Source: Wurfbainia villosa
Lineage: Eukaryota; Streptophyta; Magnoliopsida; Zingiberales; Zingiberaceae
Assembly: GCA_025175895.1 (NCBI GenBank)
Contig: CM046006.1
Span: 68,406,288-68,470,287, forward strand
Length of the DNA: 64,000 bases
Reading direction: 5' to 3'
Positions 56,284 through 64,000 of the stretch are shown piece by piece. The position numbers were made by a program, and so were the translations under genes. The stretch's first letter is position 1. Each line of letters opens with the position of its first letter. Below the pieces are notes generated by a model that worked only from the letters and a program-made list of their open reading frames with translations, searched no databases and had not been told where the DNA came from.

Positions 56284-56704
56284 TTACAATTCAAATAGTT
56301 CGGGGGGACACTTGGCTAGTGCATCCATGGGATTTAAATAGCTGGTGTCCGTGCCAGGGGGCGGATATCCCCGTTCAGCATTCAGAGCCGAAGACCCATC
56401 AAAGCCTAATATGAACAGGTCCACCCCCTTCTTGACATATCGCCCTTTTAAATCAGCTTTCTGTTCCTGCAGCTGGGATTGGCAATTGGCTAGCTGAGCT
56501 CGGCAATCAGCCAGCTGGATTTGACTCTCCGTTAGTTGGGCTGCCAAGGCATCCCTCTCGGTGGCTGCTTTTATAGCTTGCAGTCCCAAAGTTGAAAGGG
56601 CTTCGGAGTGTTCTTTTTAAAGGGCAGACTGTTGCCGAGCCGTTGCCGAGAGAGTTTGAGGAAGAGCCACCACCATGGAGGAGAGTTCTTGACACTTCTC
56701 TATG
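56284..56704 (-). pseudogene. Tat-1 antisense gene 4, C-terminal coiled coil cut by GagOnly-3
   Basis: The minus-strand frame from the GagOnly-3 insertion down to a stop at 56284. It carries coiled-coil sequence (ERDALAAQLTESQIQLADCR) and ends with PMDALAKCPPELFEL. One TAA near 56615 (Gln expected) interrupts it. The N-terminal part lies beyond GagOnly-3, outside the window. A coiled coil at the end of an antisense protein is typical of the 'putative gypsy-type transposon' proteins annotated in plants. That identity needs the missing part. Confidence 0.5.
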
Positions 56705-56709
56705 CAAGA
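56705..56709. repeat. Presumed target-site duplication of GagOnly-3 (left)
   Basis: CAAGA before TGTTGGTGCAATC. The right partner is outside the window. Confidence 0.4.
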
Positions 56710-56805
56710 TGTTGGTGCAATCGGCCCAGGTCACGATTGACCAGGACTCGAGTTTGACTCGAATGATGTTTTGATGTTCGACAAAAATATATGACAATGA
56801 AATTG

Positions 56806-57130
56806 TCAAGGTAAAGTCCAAGTCATGGGTACTTGGCATGGAAAGTCCAAGTTGAACACTTGGCATTTGGTAAAGTCCAAGTCTTGAGTACTTAGCATGA
56901 AAAGTCCAAGTGGGACACTTGGCACATGAAAAGTCCAAGCATGGGTCTTGGCAATGTAAAAGTCCAACATGGGTTGGCAAGGGAAAGTCCAAGCTTGAGT
57001 CTTGGCATGAGAAGTCCAAGGGGTTTGATATTGGCTGTGTAAAGTCCAAGCGGGAGTCTTGGCAGCATAAATCCAATGGTTGGCGGCGTAAAGTCCAAGC
57101 GGAGTCTTGGCGGCGTAAGTCCAATGTGCC
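56806..57130 (+). repeat. U3 subrepeats in GagOnly-3 LTR
   Basis: Imperfect 25-30-base units around AAAGTCCAAGCATGGGTCTTGGCA, the same family as 36480-36905. Long peptide ORFs on the minus strand here are by-products. Confidence 0.75.
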
Positions 57131-57336
57131 TTGGCAATGTAGACATCGTTATCATGACATAGCCGATGGAAGCACCTGAAGGCTAACGCGATGGATGAAC
57201 AAGTCATGGATGACTTGGAGGGATCCGAGAGGCGTGAGGCTGATGGAGGTGGCTAGAAGGCTTAGGTCTAGGCTAAGGGTGGTCTAGCAAGTATGGGGGC
57301 AGCATACTTGGGCTAAAACCTCATGTTTGAGGTGTG

Positions 57337-57650
57337 TCAGTCGACTGGTGCCATGTGGCAGTCGACTGGACCAAGTCAACTAGGGTTTGACTGCGGGAAG
57401 TGGTCTAGCAGTCGACTGCCAGAGGTGGGCGATCGATGGCTCAGCTCGGCCCGATCGTGTGATCGGTCGGTGGTGCTCAGATTACCGACCACGAATGGAG
57501 TCTCACTCGGCCTGCGACGGCAGCGTGAGTGATGGCTCATCAGTCGACTGATGTCCTAGCCGTTGGATTTTTCCAGCGTGGATTACACCGTTGTCTCACA
57601 GCAACAGTGTGATCAGTCGACTGATGGTCCCTAGTAGTCGACTGATCGAC
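57337..57650. promoter_or_regulatory. CAGTCGACTG palindrome cluster, GagOnly-3 LTR
   Basis: Five perfect copies. Between 57427 and 57500 the palindromes of GagOnly-2 are replaced by CGATCGATGG, CCCGATCGTG and GATCGGTCGG words, while flanking sequence stays alignable. The cluster ends about 25 bases before the TATA box. Confidence 0.6.
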
Positions 57651-57670
57651 CTTTTCCAGCACATGTTGAA

Positions 57671-57680
57671 GCTATAAAAG
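57671..57680 (+). promoter_or_regulatory. TATA box of GagOnly-3 LTR
   Basis: GCTATAAAAG in the context GCTATAAAAGGAGCTC, shared with SIRE-1 and GagOnly-1. Confidence 0.65.
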
Positions 57681-58156
57681 GAGCTCGTGATGGAGGAAAA
57701 GATAGTGATTTTCTTGGGCGAAATTGAAGGGGGAAGTTGGTGCTTTCCAGTCCTTTAAAGCTAGTTCAAGGCAATCAAAGATCAAGCAATCAAAAGCTTT
57801 TGCAAAGTATTTTTCCTTTACTTGCATTTGTATTTCATTATCGTATTTGCTTGTATCTCTTTGATTATTGTTGTAATCATTATTGTACGAGGTTTCTCCA
57901 CCTCCAGATTGTTCCGAGAAGGAGTGTTTATTAGTGGTTGTGTGTGCATCACTAGAGCTCGTAGAGCTCGATCCGTTGAGTAGGAACCGTGCGGTTCCGA
58001 ACCCGTTATATACTCATGTTTGCGTATTTCGTTATTGTATCATATCTATTTCCGCTGCGCACTAACGAAATTGTAGAGACGAACACGCGATCAAATTCCA
58101 TCTACGAACGGTCATCCACTATTCACCCCCCTCTAGCGGCGTCAAATATCCTACAA

Positions 58157-58170
58157 TTGGTATCAGAGCC
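58157..58170 (+). other. GagOnly-3 primer-binding site
   Basis: TTGGTATCAGAGCC one base after the LTR, complementary to initiator Met-tRNA. Confidence 0.9.
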
Positions 58171-58216
58171 TGGTGGCTCTTCAACGTATTAACAACCGGG
58201 AGCAAGACGCTAGAGG

Positions 58217-59911
58217 GTGAAGATGGAATTCCAAGACAAGCTTGGATGGGATATCAACACACCTATCCCTTATACCTTCTATGGACAAGAAGGATTCAAT
58301 CAATGGAAGGTGAGGATTGAAGAATTCTTGATGATGAAGGACTTTGAAGAGTGGGGCATTTTGATGGAGGGATTTCAATATCCAAAAGGGCCCAAGGGAG
58401 GAATTCTCAAGATGAAGAAGTGGACCGAGGAACAAATCCAAGAGTTCGAAAAGAATACAAAGGTAATTAAATTCTTGGTTGATTTGATTCCTAATAAAAT
58501 TATGTGTGAGCTAGGTGAGTACAAGGATGCCAAAGAGCTTTGGAGTCAAGTGGCAAAATATCATGAAGGCTCACAACCGGTCCAAGAGGAAGAGACCGAA
58601 GAGGCTAATTCATCATCCTCACAAGAAAGTGAGGAGTCAACCTCTGGATCGGAGAAAGAAGAAGTGGAAGAAGTGGAAGAAGTATCCACTTCTAGGATTG
58701 AGGAGATTAGAGCATCCTCAACACCGGAGCAACAAGAAGTAACATCTATATCCGGTCAAGAGGAAGAACAAGATCAAGAGATCCTCACCACCGAACTAGG
58801 TAACTCAAACACTCAAATTTCAAATAAAATCCATATATTGTGTTTTGAGTGTAGGGAGTATGGGCACTACAAGAGCAAGTGCCCAAAGAAGGTTAAGAAG
58901 ACTCCTCCGGCGCCTAAAAGTCAACAAAAGTCAAAGGATGCCGGTTCCCCATCATCTAAAGACAAGGAGCATATCATTTGCTTCAAATGTCGGCAACCGG
59001 GACATTACCGAAATCAATGTCCTAGGGGGAGCAAGAAGACCCAAGAAGGAGTAACACAAGTAGGGGGAGCTACTAAGGTAAACCCTAAGGTACATTTTCA
59101 TAATGCTCATTCCTTAAATTCTAAGCAAAAGCATGCTAGAATTAATTCAAATAAATTTGCTATTACTTATGAATCGAAGCATGCTAGGAATGATAACTCT
59201 AGATCTATTTCAAAGAAGGAGAAATTTGGGACTAATGTCCCTAGAAATGTCATTCCTAAGAAAGAAATTAAGAAAATCGAAAACCATTTAGGTATCAATT
59301 CCAATAAGGGTAAACATATGTCTAAGGTAAATGGTAATGCCCAAAAACTTAATCAAAATTCTAAAATTGGGCAACTAGAATTAGAGAACCAAGCCTTGAG
59401 ATCAAGGCTTGAGAAATTAGAAAAGACCCTCAAAATTATGCAAAATCAAATGCAAGGGTCTAGTGGTCAAAATCAAGGGTCCAAAAGTCAAAGTCAAAGG
59501 TCTAGGACTCAAAGTCAACACCTAGGACCTAAGAGTCAAAAGTCAACCAAGGGCAAGCAAGGTTTGGGTCACAAACCTAAGCCTAAAGTGGCTTATCATA
59601 GTGTTCCATTTGACTATGGAACACAAACTAGGTCTAGGAAGACCAAGGTCAATAGGGAAGTCATCCCTAGAGTTGACCAAAGGGTGTGCCTAGTGGCTAG
59701 GGTTTCTAGGAAACTTAGGGTGGCCACTAAGAAGGTTGCAAGGGGAGTCACCCCTAGAGTCAACCTAGGTAAGACCCAAATGACCAAGGCTAACAAGCCT
59801 AGGAGGGTCATTAGGAAGGTATCTAGGGAGGTTATCCCTAAGGAATACCTAATTAACCCTAGGAGCTCAAATCGGTTTTGGGTTCCTAAGAGCGTGATTG
59901 ATTCACGCTAG
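58217..59911 (+). CDS. Intact Gag of GagOnly-3, two zinc knuckles, no pol
   Basis: 564 codons, uninterrupted. The start is the first ATG after the primer-binding site (MEFQDKLGWDINTPIPYTFY), shared with GagOnly-2. Residues 1-120 form a DUF4219/UBN2-like capsid region (FNQWKVRIEEFLMMKDFEEW, KDAKELWSQVAKYHE). Residues 125-200 are Glu/Ser-rich. Two CCHC knuckles follow: C209, C212, H217, C222 and C255, C258, H263, C268. A Lys/Asn/Ser-rich region, a coiled coil around residues 385-420 (LELENQALRSRLEKLEKTLK) and a basic C-terminus ending WVPKSVIDSR complete it. The ORF ends in a stop with no protease downstream. All knuckle residues are intact, unlike the other two copies. It is predicted to form particles and bind RNA, with enzymes supplied in trans. 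Confidence 0.9.
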   Translation: MKMEFQDKLGWDINTPIPYTFYGQEGFNQWKVRIEEFLMMKDFEEWGILMEGFQYPKGPKGGILKMKKWTEEQIQEFEKNTKVIKFLVDLIPNKIMCELGEYKDAKELWSQVAKYHEGSQPVQEEETEEANSSSSQESEESTSGSEKEEVEEVEEVSTSRIEEIRASSTPEQQEVTSISGQEEEQDQEILTTELGNSNTQISNKIHILCFECREYGHYKSKCPKKVKKTPPAPKSQQKSKDAGSPSSKDKEHIICFKCRQPGHYRNQCPRGSKKTQEGVTQVGGATKVNPKVHFHNAHSLNSKQKHARINSNKFAITYESKHARNDNSRSISKKEKFGTNVPRNVIPKKEIKKIENHLGINSNKGKHMSKVNGNAQKLNQNSKIGQLELENQALRSRLEKLEKTLKIMQNQMQGSSGQNQGSKSQSQRSRTQSQHLGPKSQKSTKGKQGLGHKPKPKVAYHSVPFDYGTQTRSRKTKVNREVIPRVDQRVCLVARVSRKLRVATKKVARGVTPRVNLGKTQMTKANKPRRVIRKVSREVIPKEYLINPRSSNRFWVPKSVIDSR

Positions 59912-60141
59912 ATGGGTTTAGGGTGTGCCTACCTTGATTGGATGGGTAGTTAACTCAACCATGGTAAAGGTGACACTTTAGGATATTTTCAAGGTTATGG
60001 TTACCTTGGAAATAGATTTGAATCTTAATCCTAAAGGATTTTAGGATGTGTCAATATATTTTTGAAAAACATGAAAATCAATAAAATTGACACAATCTAG
60101 ATTTAGAGGTCAGAGTGTGTAACTTTGATTGTTGGCACACT
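59912..60141 (+). other. GagOnly-3 region after gag, shared with GagOnly-2
   Basis: It aligns with the reverse of 38600-38838 of GagOnly-2 (for example GGTAAAGGTGACACTTTAGG) up to the word GGCACACT. After that GagOnly-3 carries sequence absent from GagOnly-1 and GagOnly-2. Confidence 0.65.
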
Positions 60142-60547
60142 TTAGAAGTTCATGTATCAAGAGAAGTGTGTTTAAGATGTAAAAGTAACATCTAGAGTGA
60201 TACTCAAGTGCCACACAACTTGATGTCTTGTACTTACCATGCTTCATATGTTTCACCATGTGTTTGCATGGAAGGAATGTCTAGGATGGATTGCATCTCA
60301 CAAAACAAGCCTTTTTACCTTGATTGTGTATTTCAACACTTAGAAAGGGTGAGATGTTAGGATTTGGAAATCATTGGATGTTAATGTTTGCCAAAATGAA
60401 ATAAAACATTAAAATACATTAACGAATACATGAATATAAGTATAACAATCAATATGTTCGATATACAAGATTAAACATGATAAAATGAAATAATTTAGAT
60501 GGTGAAATCGAGATTTTCTGAATTTCAGAACAGGAAATCAGATATCA

Positions 60548-60845
60548 ATCGACTGATCACACTGTAGCGCGATACGATGCAGTCATCAGTCGAGTGTTGG
60601 CTCCATGACTCTACTACTTGAACATCAGTCGACTGATGGGATACATCAGTCGACTGATGGTACTGTTCACCGAGGCCGAGGGGCATCAGTCGAGTGCTCA
60701 CTCATCAATCGAGTGGTGACAACAGATCGATGTTCTGTAGCACGCCACGAAGGTTGGATCGATCGAGCGGATCGAGGAAGCCGGCTCGGTAAACCCGCTA
60801 ATAAACCGCGATCAGTCGACTGATGCTGCACATCAGTCGACTGCA
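60548..60845. promoter_or_regulatory. CAGTCGACTG palindrome cluster upstream of the cassette gene
   Basis: Four perfect copies (two as CATCAGTCGACTGATGG) plus CAGTCGAG halves and CGATCGATCG words at 60750-60790. The last copy ends about 10 bases before TTTTATAAC at 60851-60860. This is the same arrangement as in the LTRs but inside the element. Confidence 0.6.
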
Positions 60846-60850
60846 TCGCG

Positions 60851-60860
60851 ATTTTATAAC
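60851..60860 (+). promoter_or_regulatory. TATA-like box of the cassette gene
   Basis: ATTTTATAAC, followed by a C/T-rich leader (CTCTCCTCTCC) of about 290 bases up to the ATG at 61151. Confidence 0.5.
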
Positions 60861-61150
60861 GCCGAACCGCTAGGGTTCGGCGTCTTCACGCGACGCTCCT
60901 TCGTTTTCCTCTCCTCTCCGATCGCCATCCCCTTCTCCGACCAATCCTTCCGGCCGTGCCAGCCGCCCAAGCTTTTAGGTTTAATAGATAAGCCCCTCTT
61001 CTTGCATTTTTCACTTATTTCAAGCCTTAGTTCACTCGTTCTAGGGTTTGTTTCCCTATTTCCGATTAGGGTTCCGCCGTCTGAGTCCTCCGGCGAACTT
61101 TCCGGTGACCCCCTTAGCGATATCTGAGCATCCCATCGTCACACCTCCAA

Positions 61151-62424
61151 ATGGCACCTAAGTAAAACTCTTCTTACCCAAAACCCTAATTTTCCTTTCC
61201 ATTGTAATTTAGGTTTATCTAATCATGTATTGTTGTCCTTGCTTGTCATATCATTACATTGCATTCATAATAGGAGAGCCCGTAGGCATGATCCACCCGA
61301 GGGTGAATCTCGATTGTACCAACCTATGTTGGTTAGGTACATCGATAGGGACTTTTTCAATCGCTACTGTAGTGATATCATGGACTTATTTGCATACTAT
61401 CATCTCATGAAAATTGTCTTATGCACCCATCCTATTAACGATGACCTTCTTAAGGAATTTTATCAGAACCTAAAGAAGGTAGACGATGGCCCTACCTACA
61501 CTACTCGCGTTGCAAAACGCGATTTAGAGTTCACTCCTGCAATACTGCAGGAGTTTCTCGAGTGTAAGCCCTCGGATGACACATTCATTTTTTACCCCAC
61601 TTTTGATGCTCCTTTACCCGAGCCATTTGACCATATTTCTTTAGAATCCATGCATGAGCACATTTTTGGTCATCCTCGTCCACCGGCCCAGAACTTATTC
61701 CCTATTAGTGAGTTATCTGCACCTGACAATGTACTCTACAAGGTCATTGTTGGGTGTTTTCTTCCTATCGTCACTCGGGTCTGGCTAAGATTCGGCCTCC
61801 CCATCTCTTTCTACTATACGCCATGCGTAATAGGTTAGACATAAACTTTGCCCTAAACATGTTTCATTGCATAGTGCATTTCATTTCCCCTGTACAAGGG
61901 AAAGTGCATATGCCATATGGTCACATTATCACCGTATGGCTAGAGTCAGTAGGCATCAACATTCACAGGGGTTCTCTGAGAGCGCTCTCTGAGGTGTACG
62001 ATTGCATATCGACTCGCAACTTCTCATTAGCAAAGCTGAGGATGGGGGCTGGACAGATGGAGTTGGTGCCTCGACCACCACCCAGGGCACGCAGAGAGCC
62101 TCCTCGGGTACCCAGAGAGGCGGCAGAGGACTATGAGGATTCAGACGCCGCTGATGAGGATGATCAGATGCCGGCAGATGCATCGGCGGCGGGTCCATCA
62201 GATCGTCGTGGCTAGCTGGAGTCCAGATTCCAAGACTATCAGCAGACGATTGACTCTAGGCTTTCAGAGATCTTAGCACGCCAAGCATCTTTTGGCGCAC
62301 GTCTTGATCGGATGGAGGAGTCCTAGAGCCGCATCAAGCAGCGTCATCTCGATATGTTTGAGATTATGCGGGCCTGGACGTTGAGTCAGTAGCCTCCTCC
62401 ACCGCCACCTCCTGCAGACGACTA
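61151..62424 (+). pseudogene. Cassette gene: two-exon 'putative plant transposon protein'-like
   Basis: Exon 1 (61151-61161) gives MAP and two bases. A 112-base intron (61162-61273, GTAAAA...ATAATAG) leads to exon 2, completing Lys and reading RARRHDPPEGESRLYQPMLV, a basic start. The domain DLEFTPAILQEFL, SAPDNVLYKVIVGCFLPIVT and, after a one-base shift near 61780, IRPPHLFLLYAM and MPYGHIITVWLESVGINI resembles the plant 'putative plant transposon protein' family (Transposase_32-like, from memory). An acidic segment, a coiled coil (LESRFQDYQQTIDSRLSEIL) and a Pro-rich tail follow to a TAG near 62424. Three further TAG stops (about 62213, 62323, 62388) fit CAG changes. About 390 codons. The function is unknown. 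Confidence 0.6.
61162..61273 (+). other. Intron in the cassette gene
   Basis: Donor AA|GTAAAA, acceptor ATAATAG|GA, 112 bases, T-rich 3' half. Removing it joins a short ATG exon in frame to a basic N-terminus. Confidence 0.55.
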
Positions 62425-64000
62425 GATATAGAGGATGTTAGATTTTTTTATTTTCATTTTTTGTAGTGAGATTGAGCATATCCAATCTCCATTTTGAATG
62501 TAATAGACTGAAATCTTTTAGATTAAATGAAATTTCTGTTTGTGAAAATCTTGTGTGTTTGGATGAGTATTTGTATTGTTGTGTTGGCTTATGAAAGTTG
62601 CTATATCATGACATGTCATTGTTTAGGATTATTTTAGATGTCATGTGTTCTTAAATTTCATCATATGCCATGACATCATGATCATTGGTCATGTTTTTAT
62701 TTTGCTATCACTATGCCATGATCATTTCATGCATTAATTTGATTGAACATTGATTTAAGGAAAATGACATGACTTGAAGTCTCATTTATAAGGGAATCAA
62801 GTAGGGTTGCCTAGGAAATACATGAAACCCTAGATAAAATGAATCAAAACCCATATCTCACATCACATTGACATGTATGTGTATTTATACACCCTAGATA
62901 CATGTGAGATGCTAGGTTAATAAGTTAGGTTCAAGGTGCATAGGTAGTGCATCTAGATGAACTCAAACTTATTTTAATTAACACCAAGAATCATAAGGAA
63001 AGCTAATATACAAGTTATGTATATTTAGCCAATAAATTATGGTTCAAAATAGGTTTTCAAAAACATTTTAAAATTAATTTAGAAAACCTTGGTGAAATCT
63101 ATCTTTTGATAGCCATCATCATTGTAGAAGTTGATACAAAGTGGATCAAAAACTTTAAAGTTTTTAATAGTTTTAAACTTTGTACCAATCTCCTATTTCA
63201 ATGGTAAAAATATTTTTCCAAAATTTTTCACTGATTGTATGTGTGATAAGTAATATATGTATCAAGTTTCGTGATTTTTTGATTTACGTAGAATTACTTA
63301 TGAATTTCCAAAAGTCGAGTCTGATTTATGAAAATCAAGTTTTGATTATCGATCATTGCCTCTCTGATCTTGATCATTGATGGGCGGCGTTGGACTCGAC
63401 TACGACCGCGATATCACTCATTGTTGCGTGCGATCAGATGGACATCGATTGGTTATGTATGACAGTCGACTGATAGCCTGATTTCGGGGTAACCAAAGTT
63501 GCTTAACCCGATTTCAGCTGCGGTTAAGGTCCCTAACCACTCCTGACCCTAGGATATGCTTTGGGAAGCATGAAGGGTGAAAATCCATTGGATATGGATT
63601 AGGAGAGGTGTTTAGGGTTTATATCAATTTTAAGGTGTTGGGAAGTTCAATGTTGAATTTCTAACCTTAACTTTGATGATTTAGAGTTCCTATTGACTTA
63701 GGGACTTCCCAAGGACATTGTTGGTGCAATGGTCAAGGGGGAGCAAGCCTTTAGGGGGAGGTATCCAAGGAGGAAATGTTATCAATTTGGAAAATCGATG
63801 GATTTTTAGAAACCCAGTTTGGAAATTGGGAGAGTGTATAGGATTACCTCTCTTGAGTGATATGGGACTTATCACTAAGAAGATGGTAGGCATCCTAGGT
63901 ATTTTTGGACAAAGGGGGAGATTGTAAGATCTCATTAGGCCATGAGACATTGACCTCCTTGGAGAGATAACCTTTTGATGTATGTCAAAAAGGGGGAGAA
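62425..64000 (+). other. GagOnly-3 3' non-coding region
   Basis: AT-rich. From about 62590 it aligns with the reversed 3' regions of GagOnly-1 and GagOnly-2. It contains one CAGTCGACTG at about 63472 and several purine tracts (AAGGGGGAGCAAG 63735, TAGGGGGAGG 63752, AAAGGGGGAGATTG 63911, AAAAAGGGGGAGAA 63986). No gene is seen. Confidence 0.65.

Larger units (their letters stand above)
56710..58155 (+). repeat. GagOnly-3 5' LTR
   Basis: It runs from TGTTGGTGCAATCGGCCC to GTCAAATATCCTACA, homologous to the GagOnly-2 LTR reversed. Order: U3 subrepeats (56806-57130), palindrome cluster (57337-57650), TATA (57671-57680), and U5 with CACCCCCCTCTAGC. Confidence 0.9.
60142..62590 (+). other. Extra cassette in GagOnly-3 with its own promoter-like region and gene
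   Basis: About 2.4 kb with no counterpart in GagOnly-1 or GagOnly-2. Alignment to GagOnly-2 resumes near 62590 (ATGACATGTCATTGTTTAGGAT). The cassette holds a palindrome cluster, a TATA-like box, a 5' UTR, a two-exon gene and a 3' AT-rich tail. It could be a captured gene, a nested element, or the ancestral state lost from the others. Confidence 0.6.
43962..64000 (+). mobile_element. Tat-1: Ty3/gypsy Tat-lineage retrotransposon, interrupted by GagOnly-3, open at right
   Basis: It has LTR, primer-binding site TTGGCGCCGTCTGTGGG, gag, PR, RT, degenerate RNase H, a second archaeal-type RNase H and IN, followed by a long 3' region with antisense genes and a tandem repeat. The second RNase H between RT-RH and IN, and the antisense genes, are diagnostic of the Tat lineage (Retand/Ogre/Grande group). 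The left boundary is a proposal (TGATACCGC at 43962, mirrored by the LTR end CGCATCA). TGTTACCC at 44017 is an alternative. The right LTR lies outside the window. Confidence 0.85.
56710..64000 (+). mobile_element. GagOnly-3: gag-only LTR retrotransposon with an intact Gag and an extra gene cassette, open at right
   Basis: It has a 5' LTR 56710-58155, primer-binding site, intact gag ORF 58217-59911, non-coding region, cassette about 60142-62590 and more non-coding region to the window end. By comparison with GagOnly-1, the purine-rich tract GTCAAAAAGGGGGAGAA at 63984-64000 lies about 110 bases before the 3' LTR, so the element should end about 1.5 kb beyond the window. No pol domain is seen. 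It is inserted in a Tat antisense gene. Confidence 0.85.

Overview
The window is a stack of transposable elements from a large plant (angiosperm) nuclear genome. No intact host gene was recognised. The mix of Ty1/copia elements (Angela-like and SIRE/Maximus-like), a Ty3/gypsy Tat-lineage element, a CACTA-type end and a caulimovirid-like coat-protein relic fits a TE-rich monocot. The species cannot be fixed from sequence alone. Element names used here are local labels.

Layout. A decayed caulimovirid (pararetrovirus) coat-protein reading frame lies at 1-506 and 34681-35415. It was split by Angela-1 (507-34680, + strand, degenerate). Angela-1 itself carries three insertions: SIRE-1 (716-9708, - strand) in its 5' LTR, GagOnly-1 (17640-23757, - strand) in its 3' LTR, and Angela-2 (25054-34550, - strand), a sibling of the same family inserted in inverted orientation into the same 3' LTR. 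The coat-protein relic is cut again at 35416 by GagOnly-2 (- strand). The second LTR of GagOnly-2 is broken at 40812 by a CACTA-like element whose interior holds small exons with canonical splice sites. That element is broken near 43962 by a Tat-lineage gypsy element (+ strand) running past the window. The Tat element is broken at 56710 by GagOnly-3 (+ strand), also open at the window end.

How the parts work. Angela and SIRE elements encode Gag, protease, integrase, reverse transcriptase and RNase H (copia order), all disrupted by stops and frameshifts. Where an intact relative is available in the window, most stops look like C-to-T or G-to-A transitions. The Tat element has gag-PR-RT-RH-archaeal RNase H-IN, followed by a long 3' region with antisense genes (one with a clean two-exon structure) and a 110/79-bp tandem array. 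The three GagOnly elements have complete or near-complete LTRs, a Met-type primer-binding site, a polypurine tract and a Gag with two zinc knuckles, but no pol. The Gag of GagOnly-3 is an intact 564-codon ORF. GagOnly-3 also carries an extra ~2.4-kb cassette with its own promoter-like region and a two-exon gene.

Most unusual signals: (1) a palindrome, CATCAGTCGACTGATG, repeated in clusters just upstream of the TATA box in the SIRE LTRs, the GagOnly LTRs and the internal cassette promoter, with localised scrambling of the palindromes between otherwise similar LTRs; (2) the gag-only family and its extra gene; (3) the spliced antisense gene in Tat; (4) a series of identical 15-nt hairpins in the Angela leader.
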